In this document: in pieces, positions 45,301 through 53,175 of the stretch | How the letters are laid out: each line of letters begins with the position of its first letter | How positions within the stretch are numbered: position 1 is the first letter of the stretch | Origin: UBA4744 sp963723165 | GTDB lineage: Bacteria; Actinomycetota; Acidimicrobiia; Spongiisociales; UBA4744 | Direction of reading: 5' to 3' | NCBI GenBank assembly: GCA_963723165.1 | Contig: CAVRPP010000004.1 | Coordinates: 38,951 to 102,950, forward strand | Length of the DNA: 64,000 nucleotides | Position numbers and translations under genes: made by a program | The notes under the pieces: generated by a model | The model's input: the letters and a program-made list of their open reading frames with translations, nothing else | What the model was told of the DNA's origin: nothing | Database searches by the model: none

Positions 45301-45943
45301 TGGCGCCCATGATAAGAAGTGAAACGGAGCCGTCAAGGACCGTTTCCGGAACCTCAACAAGTTGAACCGCGTATCGAGCCGAGATTCCGGCTTCAATTGA
45401 CTGGCGATTGGACTCACCTCGCAGACCAACCACGCCCGTCCCATTCTCTCCCAGCAATCCCTCGACCACGCCAACGGCTTTCCCCGGAGGGAAGACGGCC
45501 CTGCAAACTACGGCTTGCCAGGCAGTCTGCTCCGCAACGACATCAGCTTGCCGCACTTCGACGTTTGCCAATCGGAGCCGTCGAACGGCCCTCCTGGCCA
45601 AATCGACGCGCCGGCCCGACCGTTCCAGCAGGATCACTCTGGTTCCGGGCCAGAGAATAGCAAGAGGAATACCGGGAAGACCGACCCCGGCCCCGATATC
45701 TAACAGCCGCAACGGTGGATCAGCTCTGAACCATCCCCGGGCAAAGGCCAGCGAATCGGCCAGGTGTCTGGGCCAGATTCGTTGTGCCTCCCGTGGCCCG
45801 ATACCTCCGGCAACGACGGCTTCGGAATTCAACCACTCGGCAAACTCGTTGAGTTGATCCCATTGACGAGGTTGAAGGGGTTCACTCTCCAGCCAGTCCA
45901 GGACGCCCGCAACCGCTGTTTGCCCTTCGTGGAGATGTTTCAC
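45290..45943 (-). CDS. rsmG: 16S rRNA (guanine527-N7) methyltransferase
   Basis: SAM-dependent methylation of G527 in 16S rRNA. The motif LLDIGAGVGLPGIPLAIL is the SAM site, followed by VILLERSGRRVDLARRAV. 217 aa, start GTG 45943 reading VKHLHEGQTA. That start codon lies inside a parS site, so the site is shared between coding and segregation functions. Confidence 0.93.
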   Translation of the reverse strand: MKHLHEGQTAVAGVLDWLESEPLQPRQWDQLNEFAEWLNSEAVVAGGIGPREAQRIWPRHLADSLAFARGWFRADPPLRLLDIGAGVGLPGIPLAILWPGTRVILLERSGRRVDLARRAVRRLRLANVEVRQADVVAEQTAWQAVVCRAVFPPGKAVGVVEGLLGENGTGVVGLRGESNRQSIEAGISARYAVQLVEVPETVLDGSVSLLIMGASEH

Positions 45944-45951
45944 GTGAAACT
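45936..45951. other. parS: parS centromere-like site
   Basis: TGTTTCACGTGAAACT matches the 16-bp parS consensus (TGTTTCACGTGAAACA) at 15 positions. It overlaps the rsmG start codon, close to parAB and about 3 kb from dnaA. It is the only near-perfect copy I see in the window. Confidence 0.88.
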
Positions 45952-45975
45952 AGAGGGCTGTGGCCGCTTCGAGGG

Positions 45976-46884
45976 CTATTCTTCGCGAGCGATCACCACT
46001 GACCGTCGGGGTTCTTCGCCTTCGGAGTAGGTTCGCACGCCTTCGACCTCGCCTACCGTGTCGTGGATGACCTTCCGCTCGGCAGCGTTCATGGGTTCGA
46101 CCATGACCTCACCGCCCTCGTCGATCACTTGTTGGGCGAGGCGCTGGGCATAGATCTTGAGCGCTTCGCGGCGCCGTTCGGAATATCCGGCGATATCCAG
46201 TCGTATTCTCGCCGATTCCTGGGTCTTTCGCTGCACAACCGTTTTGGCCAGTTCATGAATCGACTGGAGAATCACGCCCCGCGATCCAACCAGGGCTTCG
46301 GTTTCGCTGCCGACAACGTCGGCGTAGATGATGTCGTCGTCGACCCTGGTTTCCACAGTGCCCTCGAGGCCAAATGCACTGAGCAGACCCTCGAGGAATT
46401 CGCCCACGACGCTCGCCTGCTCTTCTCGGCTCACGGTAATCTCCCTTGACTCGGCTGTCCGACTGCCGCCGTCCTTCGGCGGTCGTTCTTCGCTTGTTTT
46501 CTTCTGCGGCGGGTTGGCCCGGCGGGACGCCTGCTGCTTTGCTCCGCTCGACCTCCCCTGGTTCTTGTCCTGTCCGGCTCGTCGTTCTCCCGAACTTTTT
46601 CCTGACGAGCGCTGGTCGCGACGCTGGCCGCTGCGGGCGGCTTGATCCCGCCCTCCTTGACCAGAGCCGTCCCGCTTGCCCTTGGCCGATCGGGTTCGAC
46701 GACGCTTCTTGGGGCGTGGTTTGACGCGAACGACCGCGTCGGTCCGCCCGATGCCCAAGAATCCCTTCTCCGGTTCTTGGAGAATCTCCACGTCCGCGTC
46801 TTCACGAGATTCAATTCCCAGTTCGGCCAGCGCAGCCTCTACGGCTACTTCGACCGAGGGTCCTTTGACTTCAACCCACTCCAC
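45976..46884 (-). CDS. jag: Jag/KhpB RNA-binding protein
   Basis: A 302-aa protein: N-terminal Jag domain (MEWVEVKGPSVEVAVEAAL ... EPEKGFLGIGRTDAVV), a long basic linker of about 80 residues rich in Arg, Lys, Ser and Gly, a KH domain with LVGSRGVILQSIHEL, and a C-terminal R3H domain (RREALKIYAQRLAQQV ... MNAAERKVIHDTV). Binds RNA and influences cell division and envelope growth in Gram-positives. 2-nt gap to yidC upstream. Confidence 0.92.
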   Translation of the reverse strand: MEWVEVKGPSVEVAVEAALAELGIESREDADVEILQEPEKGFLGIGRTDAVVRVKPRPKKRRRTRSAKGKRDGSGQGGRDQAARSGQRRDQRSSGKSSGERRAGQDKNQGRSSGAKQQASRRANPPQKKTSEERPPKDGGSRTAESREITVSREEQASVVGEFLEGLLSAFGLEGTVETRVDDDIIYADVVGSETEALVGSRGVILQSIHELAKTVVQRKTQESARIRLDIAGYSERRREALKIYAQRLAQQVIDEGGEVMVEPMNAAERKVIHDTVGEVEGVRTYSEGEEPRRSVVIAREE

Positions 46885-46886
46885 GC

Positions 46887-47741
46887 TTACTTCCTCCTGC
46901 GCCGTTTGCGCTTCTTCTCCGACACCGATTGCGAAACCGGCTTGATGGGCGGTTCGATAATCCCCGGCTCGGGTTCCGGCGGCGGCCGGTTGGGCCGCCC
47001 GTCGATCTTGAAGATCAACGCTTGCTGGCCGATCCGGAAGATATTGGCCGTTACGAAGTAGATGTTCAATCCGGCCGGGAAAGAATAGGAAAAGAACCCG
47101 AACATCAACGGCATGATCTTGGTGATCAGCTGCATTTGACGAGCTTGATCACTGTCCTTGCTCTGTCCTCGAGTTGTCTGCCATTGTTGGAAATATGCCG
47201 TGCCGAGCACGACCAGGACAATGAGGATGTAGGGAAGAGCGGCTCCCAGGTCAAAGCCGGTGTCTGCGGTGATAACTTCGCTGGGGGACAGGCTCAGGTT
47301 CATTCCGAGGAATGTTCCTTCGGTCTCTTTGCTCAGAACGTCAAAGAGCCTGGAAGATTCTGGAATGAACGATACGGCGTCCGTGTTGTTGCTTGACTGG
47401 TTGAGCGGATCCCTGAGCAGTCGGAAGAGCCCGAACCAGATCGGCATCTGGATCAGCATGGGGAACAGGCACCCCGCCGGGTTGACGCCCTTCTCTTTGT
47501 AGAGGGCCATCATCTCCTTCTGGAGTGTCTCTTGATCGTCCTTGTATTGCTTCTGGAGCTTCTTGACCTCGGGTTGAATCTCGGTCATCGCCCTCGTCGA
47601 ACGGGTCTGTTTGAGCGTCAACGGGAACATCAACACGTTGACCACCAGGGTCAGGAAAATTATGGCAAGCCCGTAATTGGGGATGAGTTCGTAGAAGAAC
47701 GTCATCGGAACTGCGATGATTCTGGCCAGTGTGTCGAGCAT
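46887..47741 (-). CDS. yidC: Membrane protein insertase YidC
   Basis: Inserts proteins into the membrane with or without Sec. 284 aa, short actinobacterial form without the large periplasmic domain. Helices and signatures: YGLAIIFLTLVVNVLMFPL, the hydrophilic-groove Arg region KQTRSTRAMTEIQPEVKKLQ, GCLFPMLIQMPIWFGLFRLL, MPLMFGFFSYSFPAGLNIYF, and a very basic tail KKRKRRRRK. ATG 47741 overlaps the yidD stop (TAATG). Confidence 0.94.
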   Translation of the reverse strand: MLDTLARIIAVPMTFFYELIPNYGLAIIFLTLVVNVLMFPLTLKQTRSTRAMTEIQPEVKKLQKQYKDDQETLQKEMMALYKEKGVNPAGCLFPMLIQMPIWFGLFRLLRDPLNQSSNNTDAVSFIPESSRLFDVLSKETEGTFLGMNLSLSPSEVITADTGFDLGAALPYILIVLVVLGTAYFQQWQTTRGQSKDSDQARQMQLITKIMPLMFGFFSYSFPAGLNIYFVTANIFRIGQQALIFKIDGRPNRPPPEPEPGIIEPPIKPVSQSVSEKKRKRRRRK

Positions 47742-48004
47742 TACTGTTCTTTCTTCGAGGTAGCCGGCACCGGGTCGTATCCGCCTTCTGCCAGAGGATG
47801 GCACCGGCCGATTCGCCTCATACCCATCCAGGTCCCGCGGATGAGGCCAAAGCGGCCAATGGCTTCATAGGCATACTGGGAACACGTGGGGGAGTAGCGG
47901 CAATTCTTGCCCATCGACGGGGAAAAGGCCCGTTGATAGGCGCGCACGAGTGCCCGACCCGTCCAGGCCGCCGGACCCACTCTTTGTGCATCGAGATCAT
48001 CCAT
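47741..48004 (-). CDS. yidD: Membrane protein insertion efficiency factor YidD
   Basis: An 87-aa peripheral membrane protein. Conserved segment VRAYQRAFSPSMGKNCRYSP then TCSQYAYEAI and RIGRCHPLAEGGYDPVP. ATG 48004 overlaps the rnpA stop by 8 nt; an upstream in-frame start would lie in rnpA. Part of the rpmH-rnpA-yidD-yidC operon. Confidence 0.92.
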   Translation of the reverse strand: MDDLDAQRVGPAAWTGRALVRAYQRAFSPSMGKNCRYSPTCSQYAYEAIGRFGLIRGTWMGMRRIGRCHPLAEGGYDPVPATSKKEQ

Positions 48005-48361
48005 CTGATGTTTCCTCACCAACCGCCGCTCGCAACCAGCCCACCACTTCGCCAAACGGTGCCGTCAGCACCGTCGAAGAAGCGACGACCACGTAATCGT
48101 TACCCTCTCGCAAGGGTATGACTGCGAGCGCTTCGCGGAGGCGCCGTTTCGCGCGGTTGCGTTGCGCGGCGCCACCTACTTTCTTCTTTCCGGCCACTAC
48201 GCCGACCGCGGTGGACCCGGTTCGCCCGATGCCACGATAACTACCACGCCGCCCTTACGACGGCGACTTCCCATACGAAAGGCTCGCCGAAACGCTGCGC
48301 GACCACGAAGAGACGTGTAACCGCGACCGCTAGGCCGAGATACGCTGGCGCCCCTTGGCAC
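47997..48361 (-). CDS. rnpA: Ribonuclease P protein component (apparent frameshift)
   Basis: Protein subunit of RNase P. The C-terminal half is clear: VGVVAGKKKVGGAAQRNRAK RRLREAL (RNR motif). The N-terminal half lies in another frame and reads LRGRAAFRRAFRMGSRRRKG then VVVIVASGEPGPPR, starting from GTG 48361 inside the end of rpmH. One G missing near 48205-48208 explains the break: adding it gives GPPR-VGVVAGKK and a 121-aa protein, normal size. Since RnpA is normally essential, I take this as a sequence error. Confidence 0.8.
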
Positions 48362-48464
48362 GACGCCGCTTCAACACGGCGCGTCCGGCACGAGTGCGCA
48401 TCCGGGAGCGAAAGCCGTGCTTTCGCTTGCGTCGCCGAACATTTGGCTGGTAGGTACGTTTCAT
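48330..48464 (-). CDS. rpmH: 50S ribosomal protein L34
   Basis: A 44-aa basic ribosomal protein, MKRTYQPNVRRRKRKHGF then RSRMRTRAGRAVLKRRRAKG, almost the textbook L34. ATG 48464. First gene of the operon running away from the origin, with a clear promoter 40-65 bp upstream. Confidence 0.97.
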   Translation of the reverse strand: MKRTYQPNVRRRKRKHGFRSRMRTRAGRAVLKRRRAKGRQRISA

Positions 48465-48502
48465 CGGGACCCCGGTTTCGAGAATAGAGGAGGTGAGCGA
48501 AA

Positions 48503-48530
48503 AGGTTACAGCGGGTAGGGCGCTTGTCAA
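48503..48530 (-). promoter_or_regulatory. rpmH promoter
   Basis: TTGACA (48530-48525) and TAACCT (48508-48503) are separated by 16 bp on the minus strand. Start would fall near 48496, about 30 nt before the rpmH ATG. Confidence 0.6.
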
Positions 48531-48960
48531 AGGCGGATCCGCCCCGGAGGCCGATCGCGGCTACTGGCGGTGAGCAAACAACCACGGCAAGGTCACCCCG
48601 CGAAGACTTTTCCTAGGACGCGAAAAGCTATTTTGCCCCGGTTTGCCGCCGGCCGGGTGATCGCCTCGTTTCTTTGACCCGAGAAAACCGGGCTCAAGCT
48701 GGGTAAACTCTATTCGTCACGGTGTCGGAATCGTCTGGTAAGCCCTGATTTCACGTTCTTGTGGCCACCTTGGTGACGTCATATACTCGCTCACCGTTGG
48801 ACGCCAGGGGAGTGGCTCCACTTCCCCCGGAAGACGTAGATCATCCGGCTGTGGCTACTCCCTCCTGGCAGCCAACCGACAGGCCTGTTTCTCCACAGAT
48901 TGTGGACAGGTCTGTGGATAGGAGATTTGTACGCAGACGTAGTGACTCAGGAGGGGACAC
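48531..48960 (+). other. oriC: rpmH-dnaA spacer: candidate origin/dnaA control region
   Basis: A 430-bp gene-free stretch. Three 8-of-9 matches to the DnaA box (TTATCCACA/TTGTCCACA) are clustered at 48889-48897 (TTCTCCACA), 48901-48909 (TGTGGACAG) and 48913-48921 (TGTGGATAG), 40-70 bp before the dnaA start. A locally AT-rich part with CTTTTCCTAGG and GCTATTTTGCC lies at 48606-48640. It could be the origin, a dnaA autoregulatory region, or both; the dnaA-dnaN spacer is the competing place for the origin. Confidence 0.55.
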
Positions 48961-50331
48961 GTGGCGGAACCTCAGTCGCTGACGGGGGAAGTTGACTTCT
49001 TCAGAAACGCGGTGCAATCCCGCGTCAGTCCCGTCAACTGGCAAACCTGGCTTGCTCCCCTGGGAGTGAGACCCAACGACGGTTCGATCAGCATCACGGC
49101 ACCAAGCGAATTCCACTTGCAGTGGGTCCAGGAAAAGCATCTCGGCGTGCTCGAGGATGCGGCCCGGGCGACGTTTGGGCCGGGCAACGAACTCATATTC
49201 GATATCGCTCTTGCCGACCAGGCCACAGAGGATGGCGACCTCGAAGATGAGGAAGAGCGGCCTCCGATCAGTAGCGCCGCCTCTCCTCCCGAGCCTGGTT
49301 CGGCGAACCGGCGCCTGCAGGGGAAATATACGTTCGACAACTTCGTAGTCGGCCAGTCCAATCGCTTTGCCCATGCGGCCGCGATGGCCGTGGCCGAGCA
49401 GCCGGGCGGTCACTACAACCCCCTGTTCATTTACGGAGGTGCCGGCCTCGGCAAAACTCATCTCCTCCATGCAGTCGGCCACCACGCTCTCGAGCTGCGG
49501 CCCGGCGCCCTTGTCCGCTATGTGTCTTCGGAGAATTTCTTCAACGAATTCATCGACGGCATCCGCAAGAAGAAGATGGACGAGTTCAAAGCCCGCTACC
49601 GCACCACGGATGTCTTGCTATTGGATGACGTGCAGTTCTTCGAGCGGAAGGAACAGATTCTCGAGGAGTTCTTCCATACGTTCAACGATCTGTACGAGGC
49701 CGGAAAACAGATGGTCATCAGCTCCGATCGTCACCCCAAGCACCTGGCCACGCTGGAGGACCGCCTGCGGAGTCGTTTCGAATGGGGCTTGCTTACCGAT
49801 ATCCAGCCTCCGGACGTCGAAACGCGGATCGCCATCTTGCGAAAGAACGCCGAGTTTGCTCCGAAACCGGTCAGTGCCGAGGTGCTGCATTTCATCGCCG
49901 AAAATGTGCAAGACAACATCCGGGAACTCGAAGGCGCTCTCACCCGGGTAACGGCCTACGCGGCTCTCACCAACCAGAGCATCACGTTCGATATGGCCCA
50001 GGACGTGTTGCAGGATTTGCGCCCGGCCGCCTCCCAACGCCCGATTTCAGCCGAGGAGATCATCAATGCCACGGCTGCCGCTTACGGGTTCTCGGCCGAC
50101 GACCTCCGCAGCCCCAGCCGTCGCCAACCACTCGTCCTGTCCCGCCAGGTTGCGATGTATGTCTGCCGGGAGCAAACAGACCTCTCACTGCCAAAGATCG
50201 GCGCACTGTTTGGGGGCCGTGACCACACCACAGTCATGCACGCCATCGACAAGGTGAAACGGCTCCTGCTCACCGACCACCAGGTATTCGAGCGAGTCAC
50301 GGCTTTATCCCAGCAGCTGAGGAGAACCTGA
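48961..50331 (+). CDS. dnaA: Chromosomal replication initiator DnaA
   Basis: AAA+ initiator that binds DnaA boxes and melts the origin. N-terminal domain (QTWLAPLGVRPNDGSISITA), acidic linker, AAA+ core with FIYGGAGLGKTHLLHAVG, LLLDDVQFFERKEQ, and the C-terminal DNA-binding signature GRDHTTVMHAIDKVKRL. 456 aa. GTG 48961 has AGGAGG in front. Confidence 0.97.
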   Translation: MAEPQSLTGEVDFFRNAVQSRVSPVNWQTWLAPLGVRPNDGSISITAPSEFHLQWVQEKHLGVLEDAARATFGPGNELIFDIALADQATEDGDLEDEEERPPISSAASPPEPGSANRRLQGKYTFDNFVVGQSNRFAHAAAMAVAEQPGGHYNPLFIYGGAGLGKTHLLHAVGHHALELRPGALVRYVSSENFFNEFIDGIRKKKMDEFKARYRTTDVLLLDDVQFFERKEQILEEFFHTFNDLYEAGKQMVISSDRHPKHLATLEDRLRSRFEWGLLTDIQPPDVETRIAILRKNAEFAPKPVSAEVLHFIAENVQDNIRELEGALTRVTAYAALTNQSITFDMAQDVLQDLRPAASQRPISAEEIINATAAAYGFSADDLRSPSRRQPLVLSRQVAMYVCREQTDLSLPKIGALFGGRDHTTVMHAIDKVKRLLLTDHQVFERVTALSQQLRRT

Positions 50332-50519
50332 TGTTCTCCACACGATGTGAGACGTGGCGCAGGAGTGATGGGGACAACCTCCAGATCGTCCCCAGGGGCT
50401 GTGGACGGCCAACGTGCGATCTGACCAGCCCTTTTGGCAACTTCTCCCCAATCCACAGGGCCTACTACAGCTACTACCGTTTACTAAACAAAATATAGAA
50501 ATAGAAGGGACGGGACAAC
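50332..50519 (+). other. dnaA-dnaN spacer with DnaA-box-like sites
   Basis: 188 bp. TTCTCCACA at 50334-50342 is an 8-of-9 DnaA box; weaker ones include CTGTGGACGG near 50400 and CAATCCACAGG near 50450. An A/T-rich run (TTTACTAAACAAAATATAG) precedes dnaN and could be an unwinding element. In Streptomyces and mycobacteria the origin lies in this spacer, so it is the second candidate here, though it is short. Confidence 0.5.
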
Positions 50520-51605
50520 TTGCGGATTCGAGCTGAACGAGACGACCTGGCCGATGTGTTCTCGCGGGCCAATCGAGGGGTCGGGGTGCGTCCTGCCCAA
50601 GCCATCCTGCAAGGTGTCTTGTGCGAAGTGCAGGGTGGAAGCCTCAAAGTAACCGGGACGGACCTCGAACTCACCGTCCGCACAACCACGGAGGTTGAGG
50701 TTCTCGAGGAAGGGGCGTTTGTCGTCCCGGCCCGATTGGCCAGCGAGGCGATCAAGAAGATGCCCCCAGGTGCGGTGACCCTGTCCTCAGGCGACGGGGA
50801 GGTCGAGATCATGGGAGCCGGCCCTCGCTTCAGTCTGCGGGAACTTCCGGTGGACGAGTTTCCCCAACTGGCAGAGGCAGACTTTGCCGGTGCCGTCGAC
50901 GCCGATGGAGATGAGCTCGTGGCGGCGATCGCCCAGGCCACCGTCGGAGCATCAGTTGACTCCGCCCGGCCGATTTTGACTGGAGTTCTGTTCGAGCAAG
51001 ACGACGAAGGGGTGAGGTTGGTTGCGACAGACTCGTATCGTCTGGCGGTGCGGAAACTACCCGGGGTCGCATTGAAGGACTCCGGACTGGTTCCGGCTCG
51101 GGGCCTCCGGGAGATGAGCCGCACGGTTGGCTCGGCCAAGATGCAATTCTCCATACAACAGCGGGAAGCGGTCTTTGGTTCAACCAGGGGTTCGTTGACG
51201 CTGCGTCTCATCGAAGGAACCTTCCCGAATTACCGCCAGCTCCTACCCGAGTCCTACCCGAATCGGGTGGTGGTGACGAAAGAGGGTCTGCTGGAAGCGC
51301 TTGGAAGAGCATCCCTGGTAGCCGAAGACCACATCCCGGTGCGATTGCGGTTGATGGAAGGCGGGGTGGAGGTTACGGTGACCCGACAAGACGTTGGCGG
51401 TGAAACGGAACACATCCCCGGGGAGTACCAGGGAGAGGCCTCCGACGTGACGATCGCATTCAACCCGCGGTATCTCACGGATGGGGTATCTGCCATCGAA
51501 TCAGACGAAGTGCAGATCGAGGTCACCGACGGTCTCAAGCCAAGTGTGATCAGAGGCGTTGACGACGATCGTTTCACCTACTTGTTGATGCCCGTCCGCA
51601 TCTGA
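50520..51605 (+). CDS. dnaN: DNA polymerase III beta sliding clamp
   Basis: Ring-shaped processivity factor. 361 aa with three clamp domains; RGVGVRPAQAILQGVLCEV opens domain I, ILTGVLFEQDDEGVRLVATDSYRLA is the domain II hallmark, and the C-terminus RFTYLLMPVRI is typical. Start is TTG 50520, giving LRIRAERDDL, with AAGGGACGGGAC upstream. Confidence 0.96.
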   Translation: MRIRAERDDLADVFSRANRGVGVRPAQAILQGVLCEVQGGSLKVTGTDLELTVRTTTEVEVLEEGAFVVPARLASEAIKKMPPGAVTLSSGDGEVEIMGAGPRFSLRELPVDEFPQLAEADFAGAVDADGDELVAAIAQATVGASVDSARPILTGVLFEQDDEGVRLVATDSYRLAVRKLPGVALKDSGLVPARGLREMSRTVGSAKMQFSIQQREAVFGSTRGSLTLRLIEGTFPNYRQLLPESYPNRVVVTKEGLLEALGRASLVAEDHIPVRLRLMEGGVEVTVTRQDVGGETEHIPGEYQGEASDVTIAFNPRYLTDGVSAIESDEVQIEVTDGLKPSVIRGVDDDRFTYLLMPVRI

Positions 51606-52701
51606 ATGGAGTTCTCCTGGCTCGAGCTCAGAGACTTCCGTTCATACCGGGAACTCCGTCTCGAACCCGATCCGGGAGTCAATGTCTTCGTTGGAGCTAA
51701 TGCTGCAGGTAAGACAAACCTCCTGGAAGGGGCAGCGTACCTGGCCTCCCTTCGCTCCTTCCGGGGTGCACCCGAAGAAGCCCTGATCAGGGACGGATCC
51801 GAAGCGGCCGTCATCCGGGGTGAGATTCAGGCACACCGAAAGCACGTCCCTCATCGAAACCGAGCTTCCGCGAACCGGGCGGCGGCGTGTGCGGGTGAAC
51901 GGCCAGCGGCCGGCCCGGTCTACCGATCTTCTTGGCCATCTGCGGGCGGTCATGTTTCTCCCCGATGACCTCGACATTGTCAAACGAGGTCCCGCCTACC
52001 GCCGGGATTTCCTCGACGCGGTGGCAGTTCAGCTGTGGCCCGGTGCGCATCTGGACCAGCAAGAGTACGAACGAGCGTTGCGACAGAGGAACTCTTTGTT
52101 GCGCCAGTCCGGCTGGGAGGTCGACACAGCCACATTGGAGGTGTGGGATCAGCGTCTGTCACAGGCAGCCGGCAAGATGATGGTACGGCGATCCGGTGCA
52201 GCCGCCGCGGTGCGGGACGCCATCGCCGAGACCTACGCCCGTTTGTCGGGGGCGGCCGCCATGGTGGACCTTCTCTACGCATCGAAGTGGGGAGGGACCC
52301 TGTCGGGATTGGCAGCAGACACCGTGGCGGACAGTCTTGTCGATGCGCTGGTCGGCAGCCGCCGTGCAGATACCGAGAGAAGGGTGACAACGATGGGACC
52401 GCATAGGGACGAACCCTGGTTCACGGTGGACGGCCGTGATGCCAGAACCAGGGCCAGTCAGGGAGAGCAGCGCACTCTGGCGCTGAGCCTGCGGCTTGCC
52501 TCGCACCGAGCTATCGGCGAAGCAACGGGGGAAGTGGCGCTGCTTCTCCTCGACGATGTGTTCTCCGAGCTGGATATGAGCCGGGCCGAGGCGCTGGCCG
52601 GCATGTTGCCTGCGGCCCAGACTTTCATCACCACAGCCCGCCAGGAGGAAGTGCCGGTACACGGACGCACATTCGTGGTGGAGCCCGGGAGGATCAGATG
52701 A
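51606..52701 (+). CDS. recF: Recombination protein RecF (apparent frameshift)
   Basis: SMC-like ATPase acting with RecO/RecR at gaps and stalled forks. Walker A FVGANAAGKTNLLEGAAYLA is in the first frame (from ATG 51606). After AAVIRGEIQA the homologous sequence continues in the +1 frame with ESTSLIETELPRTGRRRVRV, then signature RASQGEQRTLALSLRLA and Walker B LLLLDDVFSELDMSR. Removing one base near 51832-51837 joins both halves into 364 aa, the normal RecF length. One gene, most likely broken by a sequence error. Confidence 0.85.
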
Positions 52702-53009
52702 GCCGGCTCGAATCGATGGGGGGACTCCTTGCGAAAGCTCTGCAGAACCTCGGAATCGAGCGGCTCGATGTGATGCTGAGCCTGGTGGGGGACTGGGAGG
52801 AGATCGCTCCGGAGCCGTGGCGAACGCAGGCAAAGCCACTTCTCCTCAAGGACGGAGAACTGCTCGTGGAGGCCGCTTCTGCCCAAACGGTGAGCCTGCT
52901 CCGCTATGCCGTAGGCGACCTCCTCCGGAGCCTGGATGCCCGGTTTGGGGTGGGCGTGGTTGGGACGGTTCGGGTGCAATCTCCGCCGCCGGCCGGAAGA
53001 CTTCCCTGA
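52698..53009 (+). CDS. dciA: DciA family helicase-loader protein (DUF721)
   Basis: A 103-aa protein. The fold LAKALQNLGIERLDVMLSLV, VGDWEEIAPEPWRTQAKPL and DGELLVEAASAQTVSLLRY match the DUF721/DciA domain, which loads the replicative helicase in bacteria lacking DnaC. Position recF-dciA-gyrB is standard for actinobacteria. ATG overlaps the recF stop by 4 nt. Confidence 0.88.
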   Translation: MSRLESMGGLLAKALQNLGIERLDVMLSLVGDWEEIAPEPWRTQAKPLLLKDGELLVEAASAQTVSLLRYAVGDLLRSLDARFGVGVVGTVRVQSPPPAGRLP

Positions 53010-53066
53010 GGAGTCCGGAGCATTTGGAAAGCCCCGTAGATGTTGACGTTTTTGGCCATCGAGAGC

Positions 53067-53095
53067 TTGGGAAAACACCCGGCAACCGGTATACT
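53067..53095 (+). promoter_or_regulatory. gyrB promoter
   Basis: TTGGGA (53067-53072) and TATACT (53090-53095) with a 17-bp spacer. The start would lie near 53102, giving a leader of about 75 nt before gyrB. TTGACG at 53043-53048 is a second possible -35 without a good partner. Confidence 0.6.
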
Positions 53096-53175
53096 TACAA
53101 TCGTGTAAACAAGGGCTCTGGCGAGACTCGTCGGGTGGTTTCGCTGTCGGGCCGTTTTCTTTTTGAAGGAGCTTT

